64,000 bases of DNA from Eubacteriales bacterium (GCA_028705775.1 JAQWCW010000001.1:124001-188000), one strand, 5' to 3'. Positions 50,688 to 60,627 are shown, numbered from the stretch's first letter. A program made the numbers and translations. The notes: generated by a model from the letters alone, not told the origin.

Positions 50688-52220
50688 ATGCTGGCAAGAA
50701 CGCAATCCTACGGGCTGCTCGGCGTGAGCGGCTTTCCCGTTACGGTGGAGGTTTTCATATCGTCGGGGCTTCCCTCGCTTGACATAGTGGGGCTTCCCGA
50801 CGCTGCCGTGCGCGAAAGCCGCGACAGGGTTCGCGCCGCGCTCATTTCAAGCGGCTATCATCTGCCGACGGCAAGGGCGACGGTCAATCTCGCGCCTGCC
50901 GACCAGAAGAAGGAAGGCCCCGCCTATGATTTGGCGATTGCTGTAGCCATTCTGATGGCAAGCGGGCAAATGCCGGAGACGGACTTGTCGGATGTTCTGC
51001 TCATCGGCGAGCTTTCGCTTGACGGCTCGCTTTCGCCTGTCCGCGGCGCTTTGCCGATGGCGATTGCCGCAATGGAAAACGGAATATCGAAGTGCGTCGT
51101 GCCACAAAGGAGCGCCCTTGAGCTGCAATGCCTTTCGGGGCTGATGGTTTACGCAGCGCCCTCGCTCGCGGAGGCTGTAAAGCATCTCACCGGCGAAATT
51201 CCGATTGCGGCGCAGGCGCAGATTGCGTATTCGGATTTGCTTTCGGAAGCGAAGGCGGCGGTTGACCTGCTGGAGGTTCAGGGGCAGGCGGCGGCAAAGC
51301 GCGCCCTCGAAATCGCGGCGGCAGGCGCGCACAATATGCTTCTCATCGGCCCTCCCGGCAGCGGTAAAACCATGCTTGCGCGGTGTCTGCCCGGAATTCT
51401 TCCGCCGCTCACGTTTGCGGAGGCGCTTGAAACCACAAGAATCCATTCAATCAACGGAACGCTGCCCGCCGGCGGGCTTATGACCGAGAGACCTTTCCGC
51501 GCGCCCCATCATTCCGCCTCCGTTGCCGCGCTTGTCGGCGGCGGAAGCGGCGCGCGACCGGGCGAAATATCGCTTGCGCATAACGGAGTGCTTTTCCTTG
51601 ACGAGCTGCCCGAATATCCGAGAACCGTGCTGGAGAGTATGCGCCAGCCGCTTGAGGACGGCGAGGTGCTAATCAGCCGCGCGAGCGTTCAGGCAAAGTA
51701 TATGGCGCGCTGTATGCTCGTCGGCAGCATGAATCCCTGCCCCTGCGGATATTTCGGCAGCAGGGTAAAGGAATGCCGCTGCTCGCAGAACGACATCCGC
51801 AGGTATCTTGACAGGATAAGCGGCCCGCTGCTTGACAGAATCGACCTTCATGTGGAAATGGACGCAGTTCCCGTATCGGAAATCAACCGCTCAAGGGGCG
51901 GCGAATCGAGCGAAACGGTCAGAAAGCGCGTTATCGCCGCGCGTGATATTCAGCACGACAGGTACAAAAAGGACGGAATTCACGATAACGCAATGCTGAC
52001 TCCGGAGCTGACAAGGCGGTACTGCGCCCTTGACAAGAGCGCCGAAAGCCTGCTTACGCGCGCCGTTGACGTTATGGGAATGAGTATGCGCGCGTATACG
52101 AGAATCCTGAAGGTTGCAAGAACGATTGCCGACCTTGCGGGCGAGAGCGGAATAAACGAGGGGCATATAGCCGAAGCTATCGGATACCGCGCGCTTGACA
52201 AGAAGTATTGGAGCAATTGA
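50688..52220 (+). CDS. comM: YifB/ComM family Mg-chelatase-like AAA ATPase
   Basis: A 510-residue AAA+ protein. The N-terminal domain (YGLLGVSGFPVTVEVFISSGLPSLDIVGLPDAAVRE) is a LonC-like fold; Walker A is LIGPPGSGKTMLARC (about 218-232) and Walker B VLFLDELPEY. A cysteine group (CPCGYFGSRVKECRCSQ) follows. ComM of other bacteria is a helicase that helps branch migration during natural transformation; being next to dprA fits that role. GGAAGGAAGGCGG precedes the ATG. Confidence 0.9.
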   Translation: MLARTQSYGLLGVSGFPVTVEVFISSGLPSLDIVGLPDAAVRESRDRVRAALISSGYHLPTARATVNLAPADQKKEGPAYDLAIAVAILMASGQMPETDLSDVLLIGELSLDGSLSPVRGALPMAIAAMENGISKCVVPQRSALELQCLSGLMVYAAPSLAEAVKHLTGEIPIAAQAQIAYSDLLSEAKAAVDLLEVQGQAAAKRALEIAAAGAHNMLLIGPPGSGKTMLARCLPGILPPLTFAEALETTRIHSINGTLPAGGLMTERPFRAPHHSASVAALVGGGSGARPGEISLAHNGVLFLDELPEYPRTVLESMRQPLEDGEVLISRASVQAKYMARCMLVGSMNPCPCGYFGSRVKECRCSQNDIRRYLDRISGPLLDRIDLHVEMDAVPVSEINRSRGGESSETVRKRVIAARDIQHDRYKKDGIHDNAMLTPELTRRYCALDKSAESLLTRAVDVMGMSMRAYTRILKVARTIADLAGESGINEGHIAEAIGYRALDKKYWSN

Positions 52221-52221
52221 T

Positions 52222-53304
52222 ATGGACGATATGGAAAAGCTCTTGCGCATGGGGCTTTCGCTTGTTCCGCATATGACGGAGCATAGGCTCAAGGGGATTT
52301 TTACGCGTTTTTCATCGGCGCGGGAGGCGTTTTCTGAAAGGGACGCGCTTGAGGCAATGCTTCCAAAAACTGCAAAGCTGCTTTCCTGTGAGGAGACCGC
52401 CGAGGCTGCCGCAAAGGCAGTCGCGGACGCGGCAAGGCTTGAAATTACCGCGCTTTCCTGCCTTTCAAAAAGCTTCCCCAATCGCCTGAGAAGCCTTGAT
52501 TCATGCCCCGCCGTCATATATGTGCGCGGAGATATTCAGGCGCTGAGCGCGCCCCGCGCAATAGCCGCCGTCGGCAGCCGCAAATGCTCGGAATACGGCA
52601 GAAGCTGCGCGCGCTCGATTACGCGGCAGCTTGCCCAGTATTCGGTAAGCGTTGTAAGCGGGCTTGCGATGGGAATCGACGCAATGGCGCATACCGGCGC
52701 GCTTGAGGGCGGCGGCGTAACGGTTGCGGTACTTGCAGGCGGCGCTGAAACGTGCTATCCTTTGTCTAACGCGCGGCTTTACTCGCGTATCCTTGAGCAG
52801 GGCGGCGCGATTGTTTCGGAAAACCCGCCCTCCACGCCGTCGCGAAGCTGGCTTTTCCCGCTTCGCAATCGGCTTATAGCGGGGCTTTCGGACGCGACGC
52901 TGCTTTGCGAGGCAGATATAAAGAGCGGCTCGTGGCATACGGTTTCCTCCGCGATTTCGCAGGGCAAGGATGTTTTTTGCGTTCCGGGGCAGATTGCGGT
53001 GCAGGGCTCGCGGCTTCCGCATAAGCTGATTCGCGAGGGCGCAAGGCTTGTGTCCGGCGCGGATGATATTATGGAGGATATGTCGTGGGACAGACCCGCG
53101 GGCTATGGCGGCGAGCGTAAAGATGCGCCCGCTAATTCGCTGGAGGCAAGCGTGCTTGACTTGCTTTCGGTTGAAAGGCTCTCCTTTGACGAGCTGATTG
53201 ATAAAACCGGCGCTTCAATCCCCACGCTTTCCGTAAAGCTTACGGAAATGGAGCTTCGGGGCGATATTGTTAAAAAAGCGGGGCGTATCTACTCCCTGCT
53301 GTAA
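52222..53304 (+). CDS. dprA: DNA processing protein DprA
   Basis: A 360-residue protein that protects incoming single-stranded DNA and loads RecA. ATG 52222 has GGAG eight bases upstream and lies directly behind the comM stop. The Rossmann-like core has AIAAVGSRKCSEYGR, VVSGLAMGIDAMAHTGAL, TVAVLAGGAETCYPLSN, NRLIAGLSDATLLCEA and FCVPGQIAVQGSRLPHKLI. A winged-helix DML1-like tail is at about 300-360. The N-terminal ~75 residues are a SAM-like domain. Other competence genes are not in the window. Confidence 0.93.
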   Translation: MDDMEKLLRMGLSLVPHMTEHRLKGIFTRFSSAREAFSERDALEAMLPKTAKLLSCEETAEAAAKAVADAARLEITALSCLSKSFPNRLRSLDSCPAVIYVRGDIQALSAPRAIAAVGSRKCSEYGRSCARSITRQLAQYSVSVVSGLAMGIDAMAHTGALEGGGVTVAVLAGGAETCYPLSNARLYSRILEQGGAIVSENPPSTPSRSWLFPLRNRLIAGLSDATLLCEADIKSGSWHTVSSAISQGKDVFCVPGQIAVQGSRLPHKLIREGARLVSGADDIMEDMSWDRPAGYGGERKDAPANSLEASVLDLLSVERLSFDELIDKTGASIPTLSVKLTEMELRGDIVKKAGRIYSLL

Positions 53305-53317
53305 GGATGGTTATTGA

Positions 53318-55435
53318 ATGGCTAATACGAATACCAAGCTAATCATTGTGGAGTCTCCCGCCAAGGCGCGAACGGTTGAGCGCTTTCTGGGCAAGGGCTA
53401 CAAGGTCGAGGCGTCGCAGGGGCATATACGCGATTTGCCGAAATCGCAGCTGGGCGTAGACGTTGCGGACGATTTCGCGATGAAGTATATCACTATCAGA
53501 GGGCGCGGCGAAATCCTTGCTAAAATCCGCAAGGAAGCCAAGGCGGCATCGAAAGTGTATCTCGCAACCGACCCTGACCGCGAGGGGGAGGCTATTTCGT
53601 GGCATCTGGCTGAAATATTGGGAATCGACCCCAAGTCCAGCTGCCGAATCGAGTTTCACGAGGTAACGAGCAAGGCGGTCAAGAATGCAATCAAGGGCGC
53701 GCGCGCCGTTGATATGGACAGGGTTGACGCGCAGCAGGCGCGCAGGGCGCTTGACAGGCTCGTCGGCTATGAAATAAGCCCGCTTCTGTGGGCGAAGGTT
53801 CGCAAGGGTCTTTCCGCAGGGCGCGTTCAGAGCGTTGCAACCGCCATGGTTGTAAGGCGCGAGCAGGAAATTGACGCGTTCATTCCGGAGGAATTCTGGG
53901 ACGTACACGGTCTTGCGCAGCTGCCCACGCAGAAGGGCAAAAAGCTGACGGCGCAGATTTCCCTTTCCGCGCTTGACGCAAAGAAATGCGAGCTTACCAG
54001 CGAAGCGGAGGCGAAAAGCGCCGCAAAGCGCATGGAGAAGGCAAAGCTTTCCGTAACCACCCTTAAAAACGGCGAAAAGCGCAAAAATCCCGCGCCGCCC
54101 TTCACCACCTCGTCACTTCAGCAGGAGGCAAGCCGCAAGCTCAATTTCACAACCCTGCGCACAATGCAGGTTGTTCAGTCCCTTTACGAGGGCGTTGACC
54201 TTAAAAAGGAAGGAACGCAGGGTCTTGTAACCTATATCCGTACAGACTCCGTAAGGGTTTCCGAGGAGTCCGTCGCGGCGGCGCGCAAGCTTATTCCGGA
54301 GCGCTTCGGCGCCGACTATCTGCCCGAAAAGCCGAACGCGTATAAGGGCAGGCAGAACGCGCAGGACGCGCACGAGGCAATCCGCCCCACCGACGTAAAC
54401 CGCACGCCCGAATCCGTAAAGGAAAGCCTTACGCGCGAGCAGTATATGCTCTACCGCCTTATCTACAACCGCTTCATTTCAAGCCAGATGACGCCCGCGC
54501 TGTACCAGACGATTACAATGGAGCTTTCGGGCGACGGAGTAACCGCGCGCTATTACGGCGAGCATAAGGCGTTTCAGGGCTTCACGGTTATTTATGAGGA
54601 GGACAGCGACGACGAAACGGGAGTCAAGGATACCCAGCTTCCGCAGCTTGCCGTCGGCGATAAGGTTGAGGTTTCCGACATCGAGAGCATTCAGCATTTC
54701 ACTCAGCCGCCTGCCCGCTATACCGAGGCGAGCCTTGTACGCGCGCTTGAGGAAAAGGGAATCGGCAGACCTAGCACCTACGCGCCTACGATAACCACAA
54801 TTCTCGCAAGGGGCTATGTCGCGCGCGAAAAAAAGCGCCTTTTCCCGACGGAGCTTGGCAAAACCACGACGGCGCTTATGGAGCAGTATTTCTCCCGAAT
54901 TGTCGATACGGATTTTACCGCGGAGATGGAGAGCGACCTTGATAAGGTTGCCGACGGGAGCATGGACTGGAAGGATGTTCTGCGCACCTTCTACCCGCCC
55001 TTTGAAAAATGCCTGCGGGTTGCCGAGGAGCAGATGGAAAAAATCGAAATCAAGGATGAGGAAAGCGACGTTGTCTGCGAGCAGTGCGGCGCAAAAATGG
55101 TGTATAAGCGCGGGCGTTTCGGCAAGTTCCTCGCCTGCCCGAATTTCCCCGAATGCCGCAATACGAAGCCGATTCTCAAGTATATCGACGCGCCCTGCCC
55201 CAAGTGCGGCGCGCGCCTGCTGGAGAAAACAAGCCATAAAAACCGCCGCTTCTACGGCTGCGAAAAGTATCCCGAATGTGATTTTGTTTCGTGGGAAATG
55301 CCCGTTGCGCAGAAATGCGAAAAGTGCGGAAGCTATATGGTTTTGAAGCGCCAGCACGGCGGCAAGGCGAGCTACCTTTGCGCAAACGAAACCTGCCGCC
55401 ACCGCGTTGACGCGCCGCAGGAGGAAGAGGAATGA
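53318..55435 (+). CDS. topA: DNA topoisomerase I
   Basis: A 705-residue type IA topoisomerase relaxing negative supercoils. The Toprim part is KLIIVESPAKARTVERFLG with YLATDPDREGEAISWHLAE, the active-site Tyr lies in VTYIRTDSVRVS (near residue 308), and three C-terminal zinc ribbons are visible (CEQCGAKM...CPNFPEC, CPKCGARLLE...CEKYPEC, CEKCGSYMVL...CANETC). Length is normal for Bacillota. It follows dprA by 13 bp and overlaps trmFO. Confidence 0.95.
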   Translation: MANTNTKLIIVESPAKARTVERFLGKGYKVEASQGHIRDLPKSQLGVDVADDFAMKYITIRGRGEILAKIRKEAKAASKVYLATDPDREGEAISWHLAEILGIDPKSSCRIEFHEVTSKAVKNAIKGARAVDMDRVDAQQARRALDRLVGYEISPLLWAKVRKGLSAGRVQSVATAMVVRREQEIDAFIPEEFWDVHGLAQLPTQKGKKLTAQISLSALDAKKCELTSEAEAKSAAKRMEKAKLSVTTLKNGEKRKNPAPPFTTSSLQQEASRKLNFTTLRTMQVVQSLYEGVDLKKEGTQGLVTYIRTDSVRVSEESVAAARKLIPERFGADYLPEKPNAYKGRQNAQDAHEAIRPTDVNRTPESVKESLTREQYMLYRLIYNRFISSQMTPALYQTITMELSGDGVTARYYGEHKAFQGFTVIYEEDSDDETGVKDTQLPQLAVGDKVEVSDIESIQHFTQPPARYTEASLVRALEEKGIGRPSTYAPTITTILARGYVAREKKRLFPTELGKTTTALMEQYFSRIVDTDFTAEMESDLDKVADGSMDWKDVLRTFYPPFEKCLRVAEEQMEKIEIKDEESDVVCEQCGAKMVYKRGRFGKFLACPNFPECRNTKPILKYIDAPCPKCGARLLEKTSHKNRRFYGCEKYPECDFVSWEMPVAQKCEKCGSYMVLKRQHGGKASYLCANETCRHRVDAPQEEEE

Positions 55436-56727
55436 CAAGCGCCACCGTCGTCGGCTTCGGGCTTGCGGGCGCGGAGGCGGCGTATCAGCTCGCCAAGAGG
55501 GGCGTTTTCGTAACGCTTGTTGATATGAAGCCCGATAAAATGTCCCCCGCGCATCATTCGGCGGGAATGGCGGAGCTTGTATGCTCAAACTCCCTTCGCT
55601 CCGACAGGCTCACAAACGCCGTCGGGCTGCTCAAGGAGGAAATGCGCCGCCTTCAGAGCCTTATTATCGAGGCGGCGGATAAGTCGCGCGTTCCCGCGGG
55701 CGGAGCGCTCGCGGTTGACAGGGACGCGTTTTCAAAGTACGTTACCGATACGCTTTCCGGTATGGATAACGTCAAAATCGAAAGCCGCGAGGTAACGGAA
55801 ATTCCGGACGGCGCCGTTATAATCGCGACAGGCCCGCTTACGAGCGACGCGCTTTTTGAAAAAATATCCGCGCTGCCGGGGCTTGGGCTTTTGCATTTTT
55901 ATGACGCCGCCGCGCCGATTGTCACGCGCGAAAGCCTTAATATGGATAGGGTGTTCACGCAGAGCAGATACGACAGGGGCGATGATTACCTGAACTGCCC
56001 TATGACGCGGGATGAATATTTCGCGTTTGCTTCGGCGCTTCAGGAAGCGGAAACCGCGCCCGTTCACGGCTTTGAGGAAAATATGGTTTTCGAGGGCTGT
56101 ATGCCTGTCGAAAGCATGGCAAAGCGCGGGATTATGGCGCTTGCCTACGGCCCGCTAAAGCCTATGGGAATTGTTGACCCCAAAACGGGCAAAAAGCCGT
56201 TTGCCAACGTGCAGCTGAGGCAGGATAACGAGGCGGGAACGCTTTGCAATATCGTCGGCTTCCAGACGCGCCTTACCTTCCCCGAGCAGAGGCGCGTTTT
56301 CGGAATGATTCCGGGGCTTGAAAACGCCGTGTTCTCGCGCTATGGCGTAATGCACCGCAACACCTTTCTCCAGTCGCCCGGCTTTCTTGACAGGAATTAC
56401 GGCGCGCTTTTCCGCCGCGATTTGTTCTTCGCGGGGCAGATGACGGGCGTTGAGGGCTATGTTGAAAGCGCCGCAAGCGGGCTTGTGGCAGGCATTACGC
56501 TTTCCAAGCGCCTTTCGGGCGAGGCTGACCCCGTTTTCCCGCGTGCTACCGAGCTGGGCGCTTTAGGCTCGTATGTGGCGGCGCAGAACCGCGATTTTCA
56601 GCCGATGAACGCAAGCTTTGGTCTGATGGACGCGAGCTTTGACAGGATTAAGGACAGGCAGAAGCGCTATCAGGCGCTTGCCGAGCGCTCGCTTAGCGCG
56701 ATAGACGAACTCAATCTGCGTTTTTGA
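55432..56727 (+). CDS. trmFO: tRNA (uracil-5-)-methyltransferase TrmFO
   Basis: A 431-residue FAD enzyme that uses methylene-tetrahydrofolate to make m5U54 in tRNA. The ATG overlaps the topA stop by 4 bp. [16 protein letters not shown] is the FAD loop, and [34 protein letters not shown] contains the conserved cysteine and folate region. [23 protein letters not shown] is the C-terminal signature. Complete, part of the conserved dprA-topA-trmFO-hslVU order. Confidence 0.94.
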   Translation: MTSATVVGFGLAGAEAAYQLAKRGVFVTLVDMKPDKMSPAHHSAGMAELVCSNSLRSDRLTNAVGLLKEEMRRLQSLIIEAADKSRVPAGGALAVDRDAFSKYVTDTLSGMDNVKIESREVTEIPDGAVIIATGPLTSDALFEKISALPGLGLLHFYDAAAPIVTRESLNMDRVFTQSRYDRGDDYLNCPMTRDEYFAFASALQEAETAPVHGFEENMVFEGCMPVESMAKRGIMALAYGPLKPMGIVDPKTGKKPFANVQLRQDNEAGTLCNIVGFQTRLTFPEQRRVFGMIPGLENAVFSRYGVMHRNTFLQSPGFLDRNYGALFRRDLFFAGQMTGVEGYVESAASGLVAGITLSKRLSGEADPVFPRATELGALGSYVAAQNRDFQPMNASFGLMDASFDRIKDRQKRYQALAERSLSAIDELNLRF

Positions 56728-56740
56728 TAAGGAGGACATT

Positions 56741-57277
56741 ATGAGCGAATTTCACGGGACTACCATCTGCGGAGTGCTCCGCGACGGTCATGTAGCCATC
56801 GCGGGCGACGGACAGGTGACAATGGGCGAAAAAACTGTGTTCAAGGGAACGGCAAGGAAGGTCAGGCGCATCTATAACGGTCAGGTCGTCGTCGGCTTTG
56901 CCGGCTCCGTTGCGGACGCGTTCACGCTCTGCGAGCGCTTTGAGGACAGGCTCAATCAGACGGGCGGAAATCTTGAGCGCGCCGCCGTTTCCGTTGCGCA
57001 GGACTGGCGCAGCGATAAGGGTCTCAGGCAGCTTGAGGCGATGATGATTGTCGCGGATAAAACCGATATGCTGATAATCAGCGGAACGGGCGAGGTTATT
57101 TCGCCGGATGACGGCGTGCTTGCTATCGGCTCAGGCGGAAATTACGCGCTTGCCGCCGCGCGGGCGCTCGTTGCCTGCACGGATATGAGCGCGCATGAAA
57201 TCGCAAGAAAGGCGCTTGAGGTCGCCTCGTCCATCTGCGTTTATACCAACGACAATATTCTGGTGGAGGATGTGTAA
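56741..57277 (+). CDS. hslV: ATP-dependent protease peptidase subunit HslV
   Basis: A 178-residue peptidase subunit of the HslUV (ClpQY) protease. GGAGG precedes the ATG. The start [16 protein letters not shown] has the cleavage point before the catalytic Thr, which becomes the new N-terminus. [20 protein letters not shown] and [16 protein letters not shown] are typical. It overlaps hslU by one base (TAATG). Confidence 0.95.
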   Translation: MSEFHGTTICGVLRDGHVAIAGDGQVTMGEKTVFKGTARKVRRIYNGQVVVGFAGSVADAFTLCERFEDRLNQTGGNLERAAVSVAQDWRSDKGLRQLEAMMIVADKTDMLIISGTGEVISPDDGVLAIGSGGNYALAAARALVACTDMSAHEIARKALEVASSICVYTNDNILVEDV

Positions 57278-58662
57278 TGAGCAATAATCTTATGGCGGGC
57301 TTTGCGGATACGCTTACGCCGCGCGAGGTTGTCAAGGAGCTTGACAGATATATCATCGGGCAGGACGAGGCAAAGCGCATGGTTGCAATCGCCCTGCGCA
57401 ACCGCTATCGCCGCAGTATGCTTGATGAAAAGCTGCGCGAGGAAATCAGCCCGAAAAATATCCTCATGATAGGGCCTACGGGCGTCGGCAAGACGGAAAT
57501 CGCAAGGCGGCTTGCCAAGCTTGTCAAAGCGCCGTTTTTGAAGGTTGAGGCAACTAAGTTTACCGAGGTCGGCTATGTCGGGCGCGATGTTGAGTCGATT
57601 ATCCGCGATTTGATGGAGAATTCCATCCGCATGGTTCGCAAGGAGGCTCAGGCGTCCGTCCGCGTAAAGGCTGAAATTCTTGCCGAGGACAGGCTTGCCA
57701 ACCAGATTATGAACCCGCAGAAGAAGCCCGCGAATCCGCTCGCTTTCCTTCTGAATAATCAGCCCAAGGAGCCCGAACTCTCTCAGGAGGAGCGCGCGCG
57801 TCTTTCGGGTAAGAAGCAGGAAATTCTTGAGCAACTCCGCAGGGGCGAGCTTGAAAATACCGAGCTGGAGGTTGAGGTTGAGGAAGCCCCGCAGCAGCTT
57901 GAGGTCGGCGGCGCGTCAATATCCATCGGCGATATTACGGGCGGAATGATGCCCAAGAAAACAAAAATGCGCAGGGTCAGGGTTTCCGAGGCGCGCAAAA
58001 TTCTCATCGAGGAAGAAAGCGAAAAGCTGATTGACGAGGACGCGGTCAAGGAAGAAGCGGTTCGCCGTGCCGAGCAGCAAGGAATCGTTTTCATTGATGA
58101 AATCGACAAAATCTGCGGCAGGGGCAATCAGAGCGGCGCGGACGTGAGCCGCGAGGGCGTTCAGCGCGATATCCTGCCCATCATCGAAGGCTCGACCGTA
58201 AATACCAAGTATGGCGCTGTCCGCACGGATTTCATGCTCTTTATCGCCGCGGGCGCCTTCCATGTAAGCAAAATTACCGATTTGATTCCCGAACTGCAGG
58301 GCAGATTCCCCGTCCATGTAAGCCTTAAAAGCCTTACGAAGGAGGACTTTGCCAAAATCCTCACTCAGCCGGATAACGCCCTTACGCTCCAGTACAGCGC
58401 GCTTCTTTCCGTTGACCATATCCGCCTGACCTTCGATTCGGACGCCATTGCCGCAATCGCTGACGCGGCGTATATCGCCAACGAATCCCAAGAGGATATC
58501 GGCGCGCGCCGCCTCCACGCAATCTTCGAGGAGCTTCTTGAGGACATTTCCTTCAACGCCGGCGGCGATATGCCCGAAACCGAGGTCGTCGTCAACGGCG
58601 AATATGTCCGCGAGCATTTGAAAACGATTAAGGATGTAGATATGAAGCGGTATATCCTGTAA
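57277..58662 (+). CDS. hslU: ATP-dependent protease ATPase subunit HslU
   Basis: A 461-residue AAA+ unfoldase partner of HslV. Walker A MIGPTGVGKTEIARR (about 64-78), Walker B GIVFIDEIDKICGR, the pore-loop region near KVEATKFTEVGYVGRDVES, and the C-terminal DVDMKRYIL tail that inserts into HslV are present. The I domain (about 110-240) is Glu-rich. In many Bacillota codY follows hslU; here the operon ends in a repeat region. Confidence 0.95.
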   Translation: MSNNLMAGFADTLTPREVVKELDRYIIGQDEAKRMVAIALRNRYRRSMLDEKLREEISPKNILMIGPTGVGKTEIARRLAKLVKAPFLKVEATKFTEVGYVGRDVESIIRDLMENSIRMVRKEAQASVRVKAEILAEDRLANQIMNPQKKPANPLAFLLNNQPKEPELSQEERARLSGKKQEILEQLRRGELENTELEVEVEEAPQQLEVGGASISIGDITGGMMPKKTKMRRVRVSEARKILIEEESEKLIDEDAVKEEAVRRAEQQGIVFIDEIDKICGRGNQSGADVSREGVQRDILPIIEGSTVNTKYGAVRTDFMLFIAAGAFHVSKITDLIPELQGRFPVHVSLKSLTKEDFAKILTQPDNALTLQYSALLSVDHIRLTFDSDAIAAIADAAYIANESQEDIGARRLHAIFEELLEDISFNAGGDMPETEVVVNGEYVREHLKTIKDVDMKRYIL

Positions 58663-58667
58663 CAAAT

Positions 58668-58794
58668 CCTGCTTGCTGAAAACACTCCGTCCGCGGTGTC
58701 GACTACGGGACAGATGAGGCAGTCATTTACCTACGAGTAAACTCCTGCCCCGTCTGCGCTTGTACCTCACGATAGACGATTCTTGAGCAAGCAG
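58668..58794 (+). repeat. structured tandem element, copy 1 (127 nt)
   Basis: The ends CTGCTTGCT and AGCAAGCAG pair (9 bp). An inner stem joins CAGATGAGGCAG with CTGCCCCGTCTG, and at the tip TTTAC pairs with GTAAA around CTACGA. About 40 nt at the 5' end are nearly identical to copy 2. It begins six bases after the hslU stop. Confidence 0.8.
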
Positions 58795-58921
58795 TCCTGC
58801 TCGCTGAAAACACTCCGTCCGCGGTGTCGACTACGCAAAATGGCTCGGTCATTTACCGATAAGTAAACTCCCTCGCCATTTAGCTTGTCTCCTAGCGTCC
58901 GAAGCGTTTTGAGCGAGCAGG
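58795..58921 (+). repeat. structured tandem element, copy 2 (127 nt)
   Basis: Same length and layout as copy 1. The outer stem is CCTGCTCGCT with AGCGAGCAGG, a T-A to C-G compensatory change; the inner stem has a different sequence, AAATGGC with GCCATTT; the tip stem TTTAC/GTAAA is kept. There is no T-run, so these do not look like plain terminators. Confidence 0.8.
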
Positions 58922-58997
58922 GGTGTAGTGGAATCCATGCTTGTCACTTAACTATTTTGCTTTGAACCGGTGATTACAATTACAATATTATTATTGC

Positions 58998-59330
58998 GAA
59001 AACAGCCTGTGTAAGCAGGCTGTTTTCCAAAAAGGAGGCTCCCTTGTGTAAAGGGAGCTGGCGCGAAGCGCCTGAGGGATTGTCGGAAAGCATTGCTGTA
59101 TGATGACTTTCGTTTGTTATGCAAAAAATTCTTGTGATAATCGCACCAACAATCCTTCCGTCACGGCTGCGCCGTGCCACCTCTCTCTTGTACAAGGGAG
59201 GCTTAATCTTGCGGCGCTGCCATGCTGAAAAATAATCTCTTGTTGGTTCGCGTGTCTTGCTTAGGACGGGTAATTAAATAACCATATATCGAAAACAGCC
59301 TGTGTAAGCAGGCTGTTCTATATAGATAGA
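58998..59330 (-). repeat. second locus of the dispersed mosaic repeats
   Basis: Two identical hairpins GAAAACAGCCTG-TGTAAG-CAGGCTGTT lie at 58998 and 59291. Between them are the CTCCCTT...AAGGGAGC, GGCGCGAAGCGCC and GAGGGATTGTC segments and the CACGGCTGCGCCGTG segment also found around 22997-23250, here in opposite orientation. No gene is seen. Confidence 0.8.
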
Positions 59331-59443
59331 GTAATAAGCATATTGATTAAAACATAACGGTATGCTGTGGAGGGCGAACTGTGTTCACCTGCTATTGTTA
59401 CGCGTAGCAAATACATTTCACTATAAAGCAGATGCTTATATCA
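59331..59443. other. gene-free spacer
   Basis: I see no gene, promoter or terminator that I can support in this AT-richer stretch between the repeats and the DUF3237 stop codon. Confidence 0.4.
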
Positions 59444-59842
59444 TTAATCCATCTCCCAGACGGTTATTGTGACTCCGCCGTTTCTGACGGAAAGCTCGCC
59501 AAGGCAGGTGAGGGAGGAAAGGTAGGCGTATTTGCCGGAGGAATCGCAGGTGAAGCGGGGAGTTGTGCAGAAGCGGCGCTCGGAGGGCGTGAGGAAGCCC
59601 TCGTTATCAACAGAGATAATCGCGCCGTCGTCCGTTTTTATCCAGTAGCGGGCGTGAACATGGCTTGTGCCGTCCGGCAGGGAGGCGTTCCAGTCCGCTC
59701 CGCCGGAGCAGACCTCGCCGCGAAGCCCGTCGCCATCAAAGCTGCCGCCTGTAATCGGAATGATTACGAGCCTGCCCTCGCGCGTGTCGCCTACATGAAG
59801 CGCCTCGCCGCAGTCAACGGAAAGCGTCATCAGCTTTTTCAT
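59444..59842 (-). CDS. DUF3237 family protein
   Basis: A 132-residue beta-barrel-like protein. ATG 59842 has CTGGAGG upstream and overlaps the esterase stop. The pattern LVIIPITGGSFDGDGLRGEVCSGGADWN, HVHARYWIKTDDGAIISVDNEGF and FTCDSSGKYAYLSSLTCLGELSV is that of DUF3237, whose members have no settled function but often accompany esterases, as here. Probably cotranscribed with the upstream esterase. Confidence 0.8.
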   Translation of the reverse strand: MKKLMTLSVDCGEALHVGDTREGRLVIIPITGGSFDGDGLRGEVCSGGADWNASLPDGTSHVHARYWIKTDDGAIISVDNEGFLTPSERRFCTTPRFTCDSSGKYAYLSSLTCLGELSVRNGGVTITVWEMD

Positions 59843-60627
59843 TATTTCGCCTCCAGCCACCATTTAAGCCCTTCCTGAATCATTCTGTTCCAGAATCTGA
59901 AATCATGAACGCCCTCGGCTGCGCGCCATTCATGCTCGTAGCCGATTTTGCCCAGCTCCGTATGGAAATCGAGGTTGGGCTGATAAAGGAAATCCTCCGT
60001 TCCGCACGCGAGGAACAGGCGGGGGAATGTGCCGGATTTGAGCGCTTTTGCGGCAAGCGCCTTTGGGTCGTTCACTCCGCCCTTCACGTTCTTCATTTCC
60101 CCGAAAGTCTGGCGGTAATAGCCGTAGGGTGCGACAACCTCGCCGCGCGTGTCGCCCTTCTTCATTTCGGCAACCTTATCGGTTATAAGCGCGGAGGAAA
60201 GCCCGATAACCGCGCCGAACGACGAGTTATAGCAAAGCCCGTTTCTTATCGCGCCGAAGCCGCCCATCGAGAAGCCGCCGATTGCGGTATCCTCGCGCTT
60301 ATCGGAGAGCGGGAACATATTTCTTGTTACCCTGAGCAGCTCGTCGCCCGTCAGAATTCCGAAGTTTTCGCCGCTTTCCTCATTGTCGATATAGAATCTG
60401 TTGCTGCCGTCCGGCATGATAACGGCTATTCCGTAGTGCGCAGACCAGTCCTCAATCAGGGAGTGCCTGAGCCAGTCCATTTCCGAGCCCGTATAGCCGT
60501 GCAGAAGATAGATTGTTTTGAACGGCCCGCTTTTGTAGCCGTCGCGGGCTTCAACCGGAATAATTGCTGTGAATTTCTGTGCGCCGGGGCGGGCGCAGGA
60601 ATGGTATACTCCGCTGAGAACTGCCAT
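59842..60627 (-). CDS. alpha/beta-hydrolase esterase (esterase D / tributyrin esterase type)
   Basis: A 261-residue cytoplasmic esterase; AAAGGAGAAACGG precedes the ATG. IYLLHGYTGSEMDWLRHS is the oxyanion region, IGGFSMGGFGAIRNGL contains the nucleophile Ser, and the Asp and His lie in CGTEDFLY and GVHDFRFW. Relatives include EstA tributyrin esterases and feruloyl or acetyl-xylan esterases; the exact ester is unknown, though hemicellulose side-chain removal would suit the nearby-genome GH43 enzyme. First gene of a two-gene unit with DUF3237. Confidence 0.87.
   Translation of the reverse strand: MAVLSGVYHSCARPGAQKFTAIIPVEARDGYKSGPFKTIYLLHGYTGSEMDWLRHSLIEDWSAHYGIAVIMPDGSNRFYIDNEESGENFGILTGDELLRVTRNMFPLSDKREDTAIGGFSMGGFGAIRNGLCYNSSFGAVIGLSSALITDKVAEMKKGDTRGEVVAPYGYYRQTFGEMKNVKGGVNDPKALAAKALKSGTFPRLFLACGTEDFLYQPNLDFHTELGKIGYEHEWRAAEGVHDFRFWNRMIQEGLKWWLEAK

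Noticed and set aside
54479..55588. 369-residue minus-strand open frame across topA and trmFO
   Set aside because: It lies antisense to two clearly conserved genes, has no ribosome binding site and an arginine/alanine-rich composition typical of antisense frames in GC-rich DNA.
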